DNA of 64,000 bases from Saprospiraceae bacterium (GTDB lineage Bacteria; Bacteroidota; Bacteroidia; Chitinophagales; Saprospiraceae). The stretch covers positions 1-64,000 of the forward strand of contig JALHQW010000025.1 in assembly GCA_022841745.1 (NCBI GenBank), written 5' to 3'. The position numbers and the translations under genes are program-made. Within the stretch, counting starts at the first letter, position 1, and every line of letters starts with the position of its first letter. The notes under the pieces were generated by a model. The model was given only the letters and a program-made list of their open reading frames with translations, was not told the DNA's origin and ran no database searches. This document shows, one piece after another, positions 62,419 through 64,000 of the stretch.

Positions 62419-64000
62419 ATGATACCATTTCGACGCTACCCTTTTTCATTTTTAGCTGTTGCCACATTAATCCTCTTTTGTGGCTGCAATACTACCCAGT
62501 TTCTGGACAAATCGAAAGGAGAGCAGTACCTCCACAAGAATAATATCAAGTTGGATGAATCAAATGGGCGCATCAAAAACAAGTCGAGTTTGGTTTCTGA
62601 ACTATCGAATCTCTATGTGGAAAGAGAGAACAAGAAGATGTTCAGAATTCCTCGCCAGTATTTTTACTACGTTGCCCAAGATACTTTTGACAAGTCAAAA
62701 ATCGGCTTGGCGTTTTGCCGGTGGCTTCGAAACAGAGGGGAAGACCCCGTTTTTGTGGATACCATCTCTGCTAACGGATCAGCGACTGCAATGGAGTCCT
62801 ACCTTGTAACAAGGGGCTATTTTTATGCAGAAGTTGATTATAAAATAAAGTCAAACCGTGATAGTACGAAGGCAACTGTGACCTATTTGGTTCACCCAGA
62901 TCATCGCTATTATATTGATTCTTTGGAGTACCAATCCCAGGATACCGCAGTTTTGAGGCTGCTATTGGCCTCCTCAGATAATTCCTTGTTGAAGAAAGGA
63001 AACCCGGTTGACGTAAAATTGTATGACCAAGAAGTTGCTAGGATTACCAAAATGCTTCGTGACAATGGGTATGCATATTTCTATCCACAGAACATTTCCA
63101 ATTTGGAGGGTTTTGACAGCTCAAATGTTAAGCGGACTGTCAGTATCAGGATGAAAGTGCTTCCTCCCCAAAACAAACCTTTTCATCAAAAATTCACAGT
63201 CGGGAATATTTATATCTATCCAAACTATGATCCGAATGTTCAAGGAATCAAACCTGATACGCTGATAGATGGGCTATTTTTTGGTACAGGTGGCAAGCCT
63301 TTTACTGTTAAACCACGCACCTTGGCCAATTCCATTTACCTAAGACCGGGGGAGGTTTATAGCCAAGAAGCCTTCGATAATTCAGTGCGGCAATTAGGGT
63401 CGTTAGGGGTCTTCAGGACTCCTAAGGTGGTGACCAATGTAGATACTGCCCTAAGTAAAGGCATCATGGATTTTTCCATTTATTTGATAAGCAATAAGAA
63501 ATGGGAGCTGGAAGGTACAGTAAACGGAAACTTGACTGAACGGTCGGCAGCTATATTGGGCAGGCGACTCCTGATTGGCCCAAGTGGTATTATCTCTTTG
63601 AAGAATCGGAATTTCTTGAGAGGAGCGGAATTGTTTATTTCAAGCCTCAACCTTGGTGCAGAGTTGAATGTATTGGACAAGAAGGCGAATTTCTTGAATT
63701 CCCTTGATTTTAACATGCAGAATAGCCTGCTTTTCCCAAGGTTCACAGACTACCTAGGGATATGGAAACGGCTACGAAAATGGGGTGTCACAGGGCCAAC
63801 TTTCAACAAGAATCTTCGGCAAAAAGCCACCAGCCGCTTCACTGCAGGCTACAACTATCTGTTACTTCTGGGCAATTACGAGCTGCATTTCTCGAACATC
63901 TCTTTTGGTTATGATGTACCGGTATCGGTCAATCACCGGGTTTCTTTCAACCATTTTGGCGTTGACGTGCTTGGGCGGAAAGTCATTGACAGTTCACTAT
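62419..64000 (+). CDS. tamL: TamL, lipidated TamA/BamA-family outer-membrane protein (partial)
   Basis: The first 527 codons of a longer gene that runs off the window. A lipoprotein signal (FLAVATLILFCGC) is followed by POTRA-like domains (GSATAMESYLVTRGYFYAEV; YYIDSLEYQSQDTAVLRLLL; GEVYSQEAFDNSVRQLGSLG) and the beginning of a BamA-type barrel (NRNFLRGAELFISSLNLGAE). Lipid-anchored TamA variants (TamL) replace TamA in Bacteroidota and work with TamB in envelope assembly. The whole frame stays open from ATG to the window end with no frameshift. Confidence 0.87.
   Translation, partial: MIPFRRYPFSFLAVATLILFCGCNTTQFLDKSKGEQYLHKNNIKLDESNGRIKNKSSLVSELSNLYVERENKKMFRIPRQYFYYVAQDTFDKSKIGLAFCRWLRNRGEDPVFVDTISANGSATAMESYLVTRGYFYAEVDYKIKSNRDSTKATVTYLVHPDHRYYIDSLEYQSQDTAVLRLLLASSDNSLLKKGNPVDVKLYDQEVARITKMLRDNGYAYFYPQNISNLEGFDSSNVKRTVSIRMKVLPPQNKPFHQKFTVGNIYIYPNYDPNVQGIKPDTLIDGLFFGTGGKPFTVKPRTLANSIYLRPGEVYSQEAFDNSVRQLGSLGVFRTPKVVTNVDTALSKGIMDFSIYLISNKKWELEGTVNGNLTERSAAILGRRLLIGPSGIISLKNRNFLRGAELFISSLNLGAELNVLDKKANFLNSLDFNMQNSLLFPRFTDYLGIWKRLRKWGVTGPTFNKNLRQKATSRFTAGYNYLLLLGNYELHFSNISFGYDVPVSVNHRVSFNHFGVDVLGRKVIDSSL

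Noticed and set aside
62480-62809. Rightward 109-codon frame at the start of tamL
   Set aside because: It is an alternative frame inside tamL; the tamL frame has a lipoprotein signal and POTRA pattern and stays open to the window end.

Overview
The window looks like a stretch of chromosome from a member of the phylum Bacteroidota, probably of the Saprospiria type. Lineage markers seen directly are type IX secretion (T9SS) sorting domains of the A type and the gliding-associated B type, a two-part TonB-type receptor with a carboxypeptidase-like N-terminal domain, a BatE-like TPR/SH3 protein, DUF6089, DUF1573 and MbnP-like lipoproteins, a lipidated TamA (TamL) and promoters of the form TTG-N19-TAnnTTTG. 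Shine-Dalgarno sequences are mostly absent, as is usual in this phylum. I saw no rRNA, tRNA, CRISPR array, prophage or insertion-sequence transposase.

Layout. 0-9 kb: a run of hairpins, a Crp/Fnr regulator, a haem-binding protein, an outer-membrane receptor, a LytS-type histidine kinase, an atypical RpiB-family isomerase, a BatE-like protein, a LytTR response regulator and an aldo/keto reductase. 9.6-13.3 kb: a two-domain VOC protein, a membrane protein, a sulfotransferase-like protein and a DUF58 protein. 13.4-16.2 kb: two MbnP-like lipoproteins followed by a di-haem MbnH/MauG/CcpA-type peroxidase, a likely copper-handling cassette. 16.7-29.2 kb: queE, a coiled-coil protein, a DinB-fold protein, prmA, a 1508-residue secreted protein, a 1399-residue T9SS type-B protein and a DEDDh exonuclease. 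29.3-42 kb: secreted and T9SS proteins, a Tat-exported class-V aminotransferase, a SlyD-like isomerase, a biotin-dependent carboxyltransferase and an S8 protease-like protein whose catalytic Asp is Glu. 42-64 kb: housekeeping and envelope genes (purB, ggt, acyl-CoA dehydrogenase, alkaline phosphatase, an RfaE1-type kinase, SAM riboswitch plus homoserine dehydrogenase, pepT, DUF1573, ctlX, sppA, a SpoU methyltransferase) and the start of tamL.

The less ordinary content is mostly between genes. Tandem tracts of 7- or 8-base units occur at seven sites, each with a different unit, several touching a stop or start codon. There is a compound inverted-repeat element near 16.4 kb. A candidate small RNA at about 47 kb has a near-ideal promoter and a T-run, and a terminator-ending leader sits immediately before the RfaE1-type kinase. 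The clearest multi-gene system is the MbnP-MbnP-peroxidase trio. Functions are inferred from reading motifs; no database search was possible.
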